Positions 39,695-47,271 of a stretch of DNA of 47,271 bases are shown one piece after another; positions within the stretch are counted from its first letter, which is position 1, and every line of letters starts with the position of its first letter. The translations under genes and the position numbers were made by a program. The notes under the pieces are model-generated. The model did no database searches. It was not told the DNA's origin and was given only the letters and a program-made list of their open reading frames with translations. The stretch is from Mycobacterium colombiense (GTDB taxonomy: Bacteria; Actinomycetota; Actinomycetes; Mycobacteriales; Mycobacteriaceae): positions 1-47,271 of the forward strand of contig NZ_LZKI01000120.1 of assembly GCF_001672755.1 (NCBI RefSeq), read 5' to 3'.

Positions 39695-42028
39695 ATGCTG
39701 CAAAGAATCGCCCGAGTCGCCATCAGGGCGCCCCGCCGCATCATCGCGACCGGGGTGCTGGTTTTCATCGCAGCCGCCGTCTTCGGTGTCCCCGTCGCGA
39801 AGAGCCTGTCCCCGGGCGGCTTCCAGGACCCGGATTCTGAGTCGGCGCACGCCATCAGCGTGTTGAGCGACAAGTTCGGGCAGAGCGGCCAGCAGGTGCT
39901 CATCCTGGTGACGGCCCCCGGCGGCACCAACAGCGAGCAGGCCCGCAAGGTGGGCACCGACCTCGTCGACCAGCTGCAGAAATCCCCGCTGGTCTACAAC
40001 GTGTCCTCGCCGTGGACGCGCCCTGTTCCTGTCCCCCCGGGGCAGCCCGACGACCTGGTGAGCCGCGACGGCAAGTCTGGGCTCGTGGTGGTCAACCTCA
40101 AGGGCGGCGAGAACTACGCCCAGAGCAACGCGCAGACATTGGCGGACCAGTTCATCCACGACCGCGACGGCGTCACCGTCCGCGCCGGCGGCGCGGCGAT
40201 GCAGTACGCGCAGATCAACACGCAGAACCAGGCCGACCTGCTGGTCATGGAGATGATTGCGCTGCCGCTGAGCTTCCTGGTCCTGATCTGGGTGTTCGGC
40301 GGGCTACTGGCCGCGGCGCTGCCGATGGCGCTGGGCGCGCTGGCCGTCGTCGGGTCGATGACGGTGTTGCGCCTCATCACCTTCACCACCGAAGTCTCGA
40401 TCTTCGCCCTCAACCTGAGCACCGCCCTGGGCCTCGCCCTGGCCATCGACTACACCCTGCTGATTGTCAGCCGCTACCGCGACGAGTTGGCCGAGGGCCA
40501 CGACCGCGAGGAAGCGCTCGTCCGGACCATGGCCACCTCCGGGCGAACCGTGTTGTTCTCCGCGGTCACCGTGGCGTTGTCGATGTCGGCGACGGTGGCG
40601 TTCCCGATGTACTTCCTCAAGTCGTTCGCCTACGCCGGCGTCGCGACCGTCGCCTTCGTCGCGACCGCCTCGATCGTGATCACCCCGGCCGCGATCGTGC
40701 TGCTGGGCCCCCGGCTGGACGCCCTGAACGTGCGCCGGCTGGGGCGTCGCATGCTGGGCCGTCCCGAGCCGGTGCACAAACCCGCCGAGCAGCTGTTCTG
40801 GTATCGGTCCACCAAACTCGTGATGCGCCGCTGGGCGCCGATCGGCCTGACCGTCGTCGCGCTGCTGTTGCTGCTCGGGTATCCGTTCCTGCGCGTCACG
40901 TGGGGCTTCCCCGACGACCGGGTGCTGCCGCGGTCGGCGTCGGCGCATCAGGTGGGCGACCAGCTGCGCAACGATTTCGCGCACGACTCTGCGACGTCGG
41001 TGCCCGTCGTCATCCCCGACGCGACCGGCCTCGGTGCGGCGGACCTCGACAACTACGCCGCCGACCTGTCGCGGGTTGCCGACGTGTCAGCGGTGGCAGC
41101 CCCCGGCGGCACCTTCACGGCCGGCAACCGGGTGGGGCCGCCTGCGGGGGCCACCGGGTTGCACGACGGCAGCGCCTTCCTGACCGTCAGCAGCACGGCG
41201 CCGCTGTTCACCACGGCGAATGACGCCCAGCTCAAACGGCTGCACCAGGTACCCGGACCCGCGGGCCGATCCGTCGAGATGGGCGGGGTCGCGCAGGTCA
41301 ACCGCGACAGCGTCGACGCCGTGACCGACCGGCTTCCGCTGGTCCTCGGGTTGATGGCGGCGATCACCTTCGTGTTGCTGTTCTTGCTCACCGGCAGCGT
41401 GCTGTTGCCGGCCAAGGCGCTGGCCTGCAACTTCCTGTCGCTGACGGCGGCGTTCGGCGCGCTGGTGTGGATCTTCCAGGACGGACACCTGGGTGCGCTC
41501 GGGACGACGCCCAGCGGAACGCTGGTGGCCAACATGCCGGTGCTGCTGTTCTGCATCGCCTTCGGGCTGTCCATGGACTATGAGGTGTTCCTGCTGTCCC
41601 GGATCCGCGAGTACTGGCTGGCGTCCGGTGCCGCGCGGCCGGCGAGGCCGACCGCGAAGCAGGCCCACGCCGCCAACGACGAGAGCGTGGCGCTCGGTGT
41701 CGCCCGCACCGGACGGGTGATCACCGCGGCCGCGTTGGTGATGTCGATGTCGTTCGCCGCGCTGATCGCCGCCCACGTCTCGTTCATGCGGATGTTCGGC
41801 CTCGGCCTGACGCTCGCCGTGTTCGCCGACGCCACGCTGGTGCGGATGGTGGTCGTGCCGGCCTTCATGCACGTGATGGGTCGATGGAACTGGTGGGCGC
41901 CCAAACCCCTGGCGTGGCTGCATGACCGGTTCGGCATCAGTGAGGGCGGCCCCGACGAAACCCTCGAATACCTCGAGCCGGTTGCGGAGCCCGTGCCCGT
42001 CGGCGAACCGGTACCTAATTCCGTTTAA
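39695..42028 (+). CDS. MmpL-family RND transporter, MmpL13-like
   Basis: This 777-residue protein has the MMPL fold: one N-terminal membrane segment, a large periplasmic part, then segments 2-6 and a repeat of this plan. The proton-relay Asp-Tyr pairs are Asp252-Tyr253 (LALAIDYTLLIVSRY) and Asp628-Tyr629 (LSMDYEVFLLSRI). MmpL proteins move lipids across the inner membrane. In M. tuberculosis the matching locus is split into mmpL13a and mmpL13b, whose lengths sum to about this size, so the copy here appears intact. A methyltransferase gene follows, perhaps for the same lipid. Confidence 0.92.
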   Translation: MLQRIARVAIRAPRRIIATGVLVFIAAAVFGVPVAKSLSPGGFQDPDSESAHAISVLSDKFGQSGQQVLILVTAPGGTNSEQARKVGTDLVDQLQKSPLVYNVSSPWTRPVPVPPGQPDDLVSRDGKSGLVVVNLKGGENYAQSNAQTLADQFIHDRDGVTVRAGGAAMQYAQINTQNQADLLVMEMIALPLSFLVLIWVFGGLLAAALPMALGALAVVGSMTVLRLITFTTEVSIFALNLSTALGLALAIDYTLLIVSRYRDELAEGHDREEALVRTMATSGRTVLFSAVTVALSMSATVAFPMYFLKSFAYAGVATVAFVATASIVITPAAIVLLGPRLDALNVRRLGRRMLGRPEPVHKPAEQLFWYRSTKLVMRRWAPIGLTVVALLLLLGYPFLRVTWGFPDDRVLPRSASAHQVGDQLRNDFAHDSATSVPVVIPDATGLGAADLDNYAADLSRVADVSAVAAPGGTFTAGNRVGPPAGATGLHDGSAFLTVSSTAPLFTTANDAQLKRLHQVPGPAGRSVEMGGVAQVNRDSVDAVTDRLPLVLGLMAAITFVLLFLLTGSVLLPAKALACNFLSLTAAFGALVWIFQDGHLGALGTTPSGTLVANMPVLLFCIAFGLSMDYEVFLLSRIREYWLASGAARPARPTAKQAHAANDESVALGVARTGRVITAAALVMSMSFAALIAAHVSFMRMFGLGLTLAVFADATLVRMVVVPAFMHVMGRWNWWAPKPLAWLHDRFGISEGGPDETLEYLEPVAEPVPVGEPVPNSV

Positions 42029-42095
42029 CGCCGACCGGTTCGTCGTTGCGGACCCTATTGTGGGGCTGATTCCGAGTCGGAAGGTTCACATACAT

Positions 42096-42725
42096 ATGAC
42101 AACGGTGGTCGACAACCCCTTCTTCGCGCGCGTCTGGCCAGTCGTCGCCACCCATGAAGCCGAGGCGATCCGGGCCCTGCGCCGGGAGAATCTGGCCGGT
42201 TTGTCCGGTCGGGTGCTGGAAGTCGGCGCGGGAATCGGCACGAACTTTCCCCACTACCCGGACTCGGTCGACGAGGTGGTTGCGGTGGAACCCGAGCAGC
42301 GGCTGGCGGCCCAGGCCCGGGCCGCGGCGGAGGCGGTACCCACGCGCGTCGTGGTGACCGGCGAGACAGCCGAAGCGTTTCGCGGCGGCGAGCCGTTCGA
42401 CGCGGTGGTGTGCTCGCTGGTGTTGTGCTCGGTGCGTGACCCCGTCGGCGTGTTGCGGCGCCTGTATTCGCTGCTGCGACCGGGCGGGGAGTTGCGTTAT
42501 CTCGAGCACATCGCCAGTGCCGGTGCGCGGGGGCGCTTCCAGCGTTTCGCCGATGCGACGCTGTGGCCGCGGCTGTTCGGCAATTGCCACACGCACCGTG
42601 ACACCGAGCGCTCGATCATGGAGGCGGGGTTCGAAATCGACACTTCGCGGCGCGAATTCACGCTGCCGGCCTGGGCGCCGATGCCCGTCTCCGAGCTGCT
42701 GCTCGGCCGCGCGCGCCGCCCGTGA
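42096..42725 (+). CDS. SAM-dependent methyltransferase (class I)
   Basis: This 209-residue protein starts MTTVVDNPFFARVWPVVATH. The SAM motifs are VLEVGAGIGTNFPHY (motif I), VAVEPEQRLA (acidic loop end) and FDAVVCSLVLCSVRDP. LLRPGGELRYLEHIAS completes the fold. It resembles UbiE/phospholipid-type methyltransferases and corresponds to Rv1147. Its position behind the lipid transporter suggests a lipid substrate. It converges with the sirtuin gene with a gap of 11 bases. Confidence 0.9.
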   Translation: MTTVVDNPFFARVWPVVATHEAEAIRALRRENLAGLSGRVLEVGAGIGTNFPHYPDSVDEVVAVEPEQRLAAQARAAAEAVPTRVVVTGETAEAFRGGEPFDAVVCSLVLCSVRDPVGVLRRLYSLLRPGGELRYLEHIASAGARGRFQRFADATLWPRLFGNCHTHRDTERSIMEAGFEIDTSRREFTLPAWAPMPVSELLLGRARRP

Positions 42726-42736
42726 CGGCCGGCCCG

Positions 42737-43450
42737 TCAGTTCAGCAGCGCAGGTAGCCGCTGCAGCAGACCGGGCAGCGCCTCGCTGGCCGTCGCACGC
42801 ATGCTGATCGTCACGCTGCCCGACAGCGGCGTGACCTCGGGATTGACCTCGATGACCGCGGTGCCCCGGGACAGCGCCAGCTCGGCCAGTCCGGCCGCCG
42901 GATAGACGATCGCCGAGGTCCCCACCACCACCATGACGTCGGCGGCCTCGGTCGCCTCTACGGCGCGCTGCCACGGCTCGTCGGGCAGCTGCTCACCGAA
43001 CCACACGATGTCCGGCCGGATCAGCCCGCCGCAGTGACATACCGGGGGGTCCACCTCCAGCGCCGGTTCGGACATCGCGGGCAGCGCACCGGAATAGTCC
43101 GTACCGCAACGCGCACAACGGAATTCGAACAGGCTGCCGTGCAGATGGTGCACCGACCGGCTGCCCGCGCGCTCATGCAGGTCGTCGACGTTCTGGGTGA
43201 TGACGCTGACCCGGGCGTCGTCTTGCCAGGCGGCGATGGCACGGTGACCCGCATTCGGTTGAACGTCGGCGACCAGGTAATGACGCCACAGATACCAGCC
43301 CCAGACCCGCTGCGGGTTGTCGCGCCATCCCTGGGTGCTGGACAGCTCGTAAGGGTCGAAGCGGGCCCACAATCCGTTCTTGTCGTCGCGGAAGGTCGGC
43401 ACACCGCTTTCGGCGGAGATCCCCGCGCCGCTGAGCACCGCTACTCGCAT
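42737..43450 (-). CDS. cobB: NAD-dependent protein deacylase (sirtuin)
   Basis: This 237-residue sirtuin starts [20 protein letters not shown]. The NAD motifs are [21 protein letters not shown] and [11 protein letters not shown] (catalytic His in HLHGS). Zinc ligands are the two Cys pairs CARCG and CHCGG. It matches Rv1151c. Sirtuins of this class III group remove acetyl or short acyl groups from protein lysines; an Arg and Tyr in the [20 protein letters not shown] stretch suggest succinyl/acyl preference, which is uncertain. It is divergent from a GntR gene with only 37 bases between the starts. Confidence 0.95.
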   Translation of the reverse strand: MRVAVLSGAGISAESGVPTFRDDKNGLWARFDPYELSSTQGWRDNPQRVWGWYLWRHYLVADVQPNAGHRAIAAWQDDARVSVITQNVDDLHERAGSRSVHHLHGSLFEFRCARCGTDYSGALPAMSEPALEVDPPVCHCGGLIRPDIVWFGEQLPDEPWQRAVEATEAADVMVVVGTSAIVYPAAGLAELALSRGTAVIEVNPEVTPLSGSVTISMRATASEALPGLLQRLPALLN

Positions 43451-43487
43451 CCCACCAAGATAGCCGGGGGTGGGGGATACTGGACGG

Positions 43488-43853
43488 GTGGAGCTGGGTG
43501 ACTGGTTGAAGGTCGACATGAAGGCGGGCAAGCCGTTGTTCGACCAGCTCAGGACGCAGGTCATCGATGGAGTCCGGGAGGGTGCGCTGCCGCCCGGCAC
43601 CCGCTTGCCGACCGTGCGGGACCTGGCCGGCCAGCTCGGCGTCGCCGTCAACACCGTGGCGCGCGCGTACCGCGAGCTGGAAACCTCCGCCATCATCGAA
43701 ACCCGCGGGCGCTTCGGCACTTTCATCGCCCGCTACGACCCGACCGACGCCGCGATGGCTGCCGCGGCCCGCGAGTACGTCCGGGTTGCGCGCGGACTGG
43801 GGTTGGACAGGGCCGACGCGGTGCGCTACATCGAAGCGGTGCCCGACGAGTGA
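43488..43853 (+). CDS. GntR-family transcriptional regulator (YtrA-like, short)
   Basis: This 121-residue protein starts at a GTG and reads [20 protein letters not shown]. The winged helix covers residues 15-75, including [20 protein letters not shown] and [17 protein letters not shown]. The remaining 45 residues are helical, much shorter than the ligand-binding domain of FadR or HutC types, as in the YtrA group. It matches Rv1152. It is divergent from cobB and may regulate it. Confidence 0.9.
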   Translation: MELGDWLKVDMKAGKPLFDQLRTQVIDGVREGALPPGTRLPTVRDLAGQLGVAVNTVARAYRELETSAIIETRGRFGTFIARYDPTDAAMAAAAREYVRVARGLGLDRADAVRYIEAVPDE

Positions 43854-43910
43854 CCGGTGCTCGGGAAGCATCGAAACCCATTGGCGCACAGCAGTTTTGC
43901 TAGCGGTGCG

Positions 43911-44441
43911 TCAGCGCAACACCTTGTCCAGCGTGCGCAGGTTGCGCGTCGTCGTCGACGACTTGTACCGCGGCTTACCCATCGTCTTGCCGATGCGGCT
44001 GTCCAGCGTGCCGCCCTTGGGGACCTGCCAGTAGATGACGCCTTCGCCGCGGCGAACCTTCTCGTCGGGGCCGGCGTCCTCGCCCGCCGCGGCGAGCTCA
44101 GTCAGTTCATCGAGCGTTGCCTTATCGGCGACGAACGTGACGTACGACTGATAGCCGTCGAGCTCACGCTCGAACGGGTAAGCCTCGACCACTGCGCGCA
44201 CCGTGTCGATGTCGTAGGCCAGTACCCACGCGTCGTAGCCGAACCGGTCACGCAACGCGGCTTCGGCCTTCTTGCGCACCGATGCCACGCCGGCGGTCGA
44301 CTCCAGCAGCACGTTGCCGCTCGCCAGGATGGTCCGGACCTGGGTGAATCCCGCCTCGGTCAGCGCGGCCGCCACCTCGGCCATCTTGAGGTTGACGCCC
44401 CCGACGTTGACGCCACGCAGAAACGCCGCGTACTTGGTCAT
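43911..44441 (-). CDS. DUF1697 protein
   Basis: This 176-residue protein starts MTKYAAFLRGVNVGGVNLKM, which is the DUF1697 signature (FLRGINVGG). ILASGNVLLES and WQVPKGGTLDSRIGKTMGKP are further family segments. It is soluble and of unknown function. It is divergent from the flavin-fold gene at 44517. Gene order in M. tuberculosis places other genes here, so it may be a local gain or loss. Confidence 0.88.
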   Translation of the reverse strand: MTKYAAFLRGVNVGGVNLKMAEVAAALTEAGFTQVRTILASGNVLLESTAGVASVRKKAEAALRDRFGYDAWVLAYDIDTVRAVVEAYPFERELDGYQSYVTFVADKATLDELTELAAAGEDAGPDEKVRRGEGVIYWQVPKGGTLDSRIGKTMGKPRYKSSTTTRNLRTLDKVLR

Positions 44442-44507
44442 GCCCCGATTCCACCAGGTCGGCCGCGCGGCGAATATGCCGGGCCGCCCCGGCCGTCCGC
44501 GACGTAG

Positions 44508-44960
<453 letters not shown>

Positions 44961-45010
44961 CCGCGCCACCTAGCCAACCGTTTCGGCAAACCAGGGCTAG
45001 GCTGCCCCCT

Positions 45011-45235
45011 ATGGCTGAATCGAATGCTCGGCAGGGTTCGAAGTCGTCGGAGCCTTCGGGGGCCGCCGGATCGCCCGGGTCGGACGACGACACCAAGCGC
45101 AAATTCCGCGAAGCCCTGGACCGCAAGATGGCGAAATCCGCGAGCGGGTCCGACCACAAGGACGGCGCGGGCAAGCAGTCGCGGGCACACGGCGCGGTGG
45201 GAAACCGCCGGGAATTCCGTCGCAAGAGCGGCTGA
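45011..45235 (+). CDS. DUF5302 small hydrophilic protein
   Basis: This 74-residue protein begins MAESNARQGSKSSEPSGAAG and contains DDDTKRKFREALDRKMAKSA and HGAVGNRREFRRKSG, which are common in actinobacterial DUF5302 proteins. It is likely disordered at the N-terminus and strongly basic at the C-terminus. A TAGGCT 6 bp element 8-13 bases before the ATG may serve as a -10, giving a leaderless mRNA. Function unknown. Confidence 0.8.
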   Translation: MAESNARQGSKSSEPSGAAGSPGSDDDTKRKFREALDRKMAKSASGSDHKDGAGKQSRAHGAVGNRREFRRKSG

Positions 45236-45280
45236 TGGTCGCTGGCGAAACGTGCTGTGCGCCAGGATGTTCCGTGAGCT

Positions 45281-45814
45281 TCAGCCTTCCGGCGCGGTGA
45301 ATACGCCGATCGAAGGGTCGGCTTGGCCGGGTCGGCCGCGCAGGCTGCCCCGGGTGCTGGGGTGTTCGAAGTTCATTCGGGACGGGTCGTTTTGGTACGC
45401 CCAGTCCGCCACGATGGTGCGTTGACCGAATTTCCAGCGGCCGTCGTGCTTGGTGTACGTGTCCAGGTATCGCCCGCCGATGATGACGTCGACGTCGTGC
45501 TCGGGGCCGGCGAAGGTGTGAAACACCAGGCAGTAGATCTCACCGCGCGCCGTGTCGCCGTCGACCACGAAGTTCGTGGTGGTGATGTTGTGTTGGGAGA
45601 CACGCACATACGGTTCGGCCGCTTGTAGTTGCGCGATGAACTGTTCGACGCCGCCGGTCGAAAACGAGCCGTGCGAATCGGTCGCCTCGGGGTGGTACAG
45701 GCTGCGCAGCGTGTCGTAGTCGGCGCGGTCGACGGCCCGGCAGTAGGCGTTGACGAGCTGATGCAGCTCGTCGCGCGCCAGCATCAGCGCCAGCTTGCCC
45801 TCATCCACCACCAC
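45281..45814 (-). CDS. SnoaL-like (NTF2-fold) protein
   Basis: This 177-residue protein contains ELHQLVNAYCRAVDRADYDT, YHPEATDSHGSFSTGGVEQF, QHNITTTNFVVDGDTARGEI and IGGRYLDTYTKHDGRWKFGQ, the pattern of SnoaL_4 proteins. It resembles the SnoaL protein at 13478-14047 in layout but differs in sequence. The ATG at 45784, MLARDELHQ, is an alternative start. It is divergent from the HhH-GPD gene. Function unknown. Confidence 0.8.
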   Translation of the reverse strand: MVVDEGKLALMLARDELHQLVNAYCRAVDRADYDTLRSLYHPEATDSHGSFSTGGVEQFIAQLQAAEPYVRVSQHNITTTNFVVDGDTARGEIYCLVFHTFAGPEHDVDVIIGGRYLDTYTKHDGRWKFGQRTIVADWAYQNDPSRMNFEHPSTRGSLRGRPGQADPSIGVFTAPEG

Positions 45815-45898
45815 GCCACGATAACGCGGCCATTGCTGGTGAGTAGTCTTGCGACCTATGGGTCCCCGGTCCCAGCATGTTCAGCGGAAGGAAGATCG

Positions 45899-46477
45899 TT
45901 GACGGTGAAAATTTGCCTCGCTCAAGATCCTGAGGCCGACAGGCTGCTGGACGAGAGTCCCTTGGCGCTGCTCATCGGGATGGTTCTCGATCAGCAGGTC
46001 CCCTTCGAGACGGCGTTCGCCGGGCCGAAGAGGATCGCGGACCGGATGGGCAGCCTCGATGCCGCCGAAATCGCGGACTACGACCCCGACAAGTTCGCCG
46101 CGTTGTGCTCGCAAAGGCCTGCGATACACCGCTTTCCGGGTTCGATGGCCAAGCGCATCCAAACGCTGGCGCAGATCATCGTGGACCGCTACGACGGCGA
46201 CGCGGCCGGATTGTGGACCGCCGGCGACCCCGACGGAGGCGAGCTGCTGCGGCGGATCAAGGGATTGCCCGGATTCGGCGACGTCAAGGCGCAGATCTTT
46301 TTGGCACTGCTGGGCAAGCAATACGGCGTGACGCCGAAAGGGTGGCGCGCGGCGGCGGGGGACTTCGGCAAGGCCGGTGCGCACATATCCGTCGCCGACA
46401 TCGTCGACGCCCAGTCGATGGGGAAAGTGCGCGCCTACAAAAAGCAGATGAAAGCGGCAGCCAAAGCGGCGAAGTAG
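45899..46477 (+). CDS. HhH-GPD-type base-excision glycosylase-like protein
   Basis: This 192-residue protein starts at a TTG (reading MTVKICLAQDPEADRLLDES) that follows GGAAGGA by 6-7 bases. It contains LALLIGMVLDQQVPFETAFA and the helix-hairpin-helix GELLRRIKGLPGFGDVKAQIF, then ALLGKQYGVTPKGWR. It matches Rv1156. The usual catalytic Asp or Lys of DNA glycosylases is not clearly in place after the GLPGFG hairpin, so activity on DNA is uncertain. It is followed by a DUF1059 gene. Confidence 0.85.
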   Translation: MTVKICLAQDPEADRLLDESPLALLIGMVLDQQVPFETAFAGPKRIADRMGSLDAAEIADYDPDKFAALCSQRPAIHRFPGSMAKRIQTLAQIIVDRYDGDAAGLWTAGDPDGGELLRRIKGLPGFGDVKAQIFLALLGKQYGVTPKGWRAAAGDFGKAGAHISVADIVDAQSMGKVRAYKKQMKAAAKAAK

Positions 46478-46506
46478 CAGGTCCATAAGAAGGGAAGGGC
46501 GACAAC

Positions 46507-46653
46507 GTGAAGACACACATAACGTGTCCATGCGGCGAAGCCATCGTCGGCAAGGATGAGGACGAACTGGTCGAGTTGACCCAGGCTCACCTCGCCAGCG
46601 TTCATCCTGGCCTCGAGTACGACCGCGACGCCATCTTGTTCATGGCGTACTAG
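46507..46653 (+). CDS. DUF1059 small zinc-binding-like protein
   Basis: This 48-residue protein starts GTG and reads MKTHITCPCGEAIVGKDEDE, then LVELTQAHLASVHPGLEYDR. CPCG and the two histidines in AHLASVH form a likely C2H2 zinc site. A good AAGGGAAGGG Shine-Dalgarno lies about 10 bases upstream. DUF1059 proteins are of unknown function. A shared terminator lies 13 bases after the stop. Confidence 0.85.
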   Translation: MKTHITCPCGEAIVGKDEDELVELTQAHLASVHPGLEYDRDAILFMAY

Positions 46654-46665
46654 CGTCCGCCTGAC

Positions 46666-46705
46666 GCGAATGCGCGTGCCCCCGGGCGGGGACACGCGCA
46701 TTCGC
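46666..46705. terminator. Bidirectional terminator between DUF1059 gene and the Pro/Ala-rich gene
   Basis: GCGAATGCGCGTG (46666-46678) pairs perfectly with CACGCGCATTCGC (46693-46705) around a 14-base loop. It lies between the stops of the two convergent genes and lacks a U tract. Confidence 0.87.
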
Positions 46706-46735
46706 AGGCGACGAGGCGGCGGCGGCGCCGATCCG

Positions 46736-47221
46736 TTACGGCACCACCGTCGAGCCGATGGTGGGCAGGAACTGGCACTGCTTTTCCTTGGTGGTGACCT
46801 GCCCGAAGATCGTCGACATGATGCTGCCCGAGCCCGTGTCGACGATCGCGCTCAAGGTCGTCGGGCCTTCCGGGTTGATGTCCGGGCGCGGCTGCAGGGC
46901 AACGGTTCCCGACTTGCCGGTGGTCAGGTTCACCCAGGTGACGTTCAGCGGCAGCTTCTGCACCTCGGCGGGTCCGGGCGTGCCGACCGCGGTGAACACG
47001 TAGGCGGTCTGGCCGGGCCCCGGGCCTGGGGCAGGAATCTTGGCCGGCCCCGCCACCGACAACGCGGTGGCGATGGCGCTGGTGCCGTCCGCCAGGCAGT
47101 TGGAGCCGATCGACGGGTACATGAAGTCCTGCGTGGGCGGCGTGTCAGGGCCGAAACCCGGGGCCGCCGCCGCGGGAGCGGCGTCGGGCGCGGGTGCCGG
47201 TGCCGGCGCGGGCGGCAGCAT
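46736..47221 (-). CDS. Pro/Ala-rich conserved mycobacterial protein (Rv1157c-like), N-terminus possibly incomplete
   Basis: This 161-residue frame begins MLPPAPAPAPAPDAAPAAAA and continues with TPPTQDFMYPSIGSNCLADG, SVAGPAKIPAPGPGPGQTAY, TPGPAEVQKLPLNVTWVNLT and GSGSIMSTIFGQVTTKEKQC. The body is close to M. tuberculosis Rv1157c as I remember it, a longer exported protein. Here no signal peptide is present, and an in-frame TAG at 47237-47239 lies only five codons before the ATG. A GGGGGAGG Shine-Dalgarno precedes this ATG. Either the protein begins here and is cytosolic, or a frameshift separates the signal-peptide portion lying beyond the window edge. Confidence 0.7.
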   Translation of the reverse strand: MLPPAPAPAPAPDAAPAAAAPGFGPDTPPTQDFMYPSIGSNCLADGTSAIATALSVAGPAKIPAPGPGPGQTAYVFTAVGTPGPAEVQKLPLNVTWVNLTTGKSGTVALQPRPDINPEGPTTLSAIVDTGSGSIMSTIFGQVTTKEKQCQFLPTIGSTVVP

Positions 47222-47271
47222 CCCGCCTCCCCCAGGCTATTTCGAGCGGGTGCGCCAAATCTGCGACGAAT

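Overview
This window looks like chromosomal DNA of a nontuberculous Mycobacterium. The base composition is high in GC, and GTG and TTG starts and 1-4 base gene overlaps are common. The outer parts follow, from memory, the gene order of M. tuberculosis Rv1128c to Rv1157c: a 13E12-repeat protein, a large DUF3556 membrane protein, metE with a cobalamin riboswitch, thiolase and enoyl-CoA hydratase, an FAD oxidoreductase with an isoprenylcysteine-methyltransferase-like protein, echA, mcr, an SDR, mmpL13, a methyltransferase, a sirtuin, a GntR regulator, an F420-type flavin-fold protein and an HhH-GPD protein. The species cannot be named from sequence alone.

Bases 1-7.4 kb hold the 13E12 gene (cut by the window edge, with a LexA-type SOS box over its start), a flavin amine oxidase, a small secreted protein, the DUF3556 gene behind a perfect match to the KstR consensus, and metE with its B12 riboswitch.

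Bases 7.5-28 kb are an accessory catabolic block placed between metE and the thiolase. It contains a tandem double-TetR regulator, several SDRs, a nitroreductase, a pair of acyl-CoA dehydrogenases, two SnoaL/DUF4177-type small proteins, a VWA protein and a MoxR-type AAA+ ATPase, a LivK-like binding protein without a signal peptide, an AveC-like membrane protein, two cytochromes P450, an aldehyde dehydrogenase, a DGAT2-like acyltransferase and a WS/DGAT protein. The main discovery is a 16-17 bp near-palindrome, RACCWAATATYTGTTC, at seven to eight intergenic or promoter positions in this block. At four sites it lies between a TTGAxx -35 and a TAxxxT-like -10 with 17 bp spacing, and a fifth has a shifted version of the same layout. 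Two sites flank the double-TetR gene. This suggests one self-regulated repressor controlling oxidation, aldehyde clearance and beta-oxidation of an unidentified lipophilic, possibly terpenoid or alicyclic, substrate.

Bases 28.2-39.2 kb hold thiolase-enoyl-CoA hydratase, a three-gene type III polyketide synthase / methyltransferase / FAD oxidoreductase operon (probably alkyl-quinone or pyrone lipids), two related atypical SDRs around a CPBP protease, and echA-mcr-SDR genes for alpha-methyl-branched acyl-CoA metabolism. A strong hairpin terminator and two very short possible genes follow. Bases 39.7-47.2 kb carry an intact MmpL13-like transporter, a methyltransferase, the cobB/gntR divergent pair and a run of small conserved genes, ending with a Pro/Ala-rich protein.
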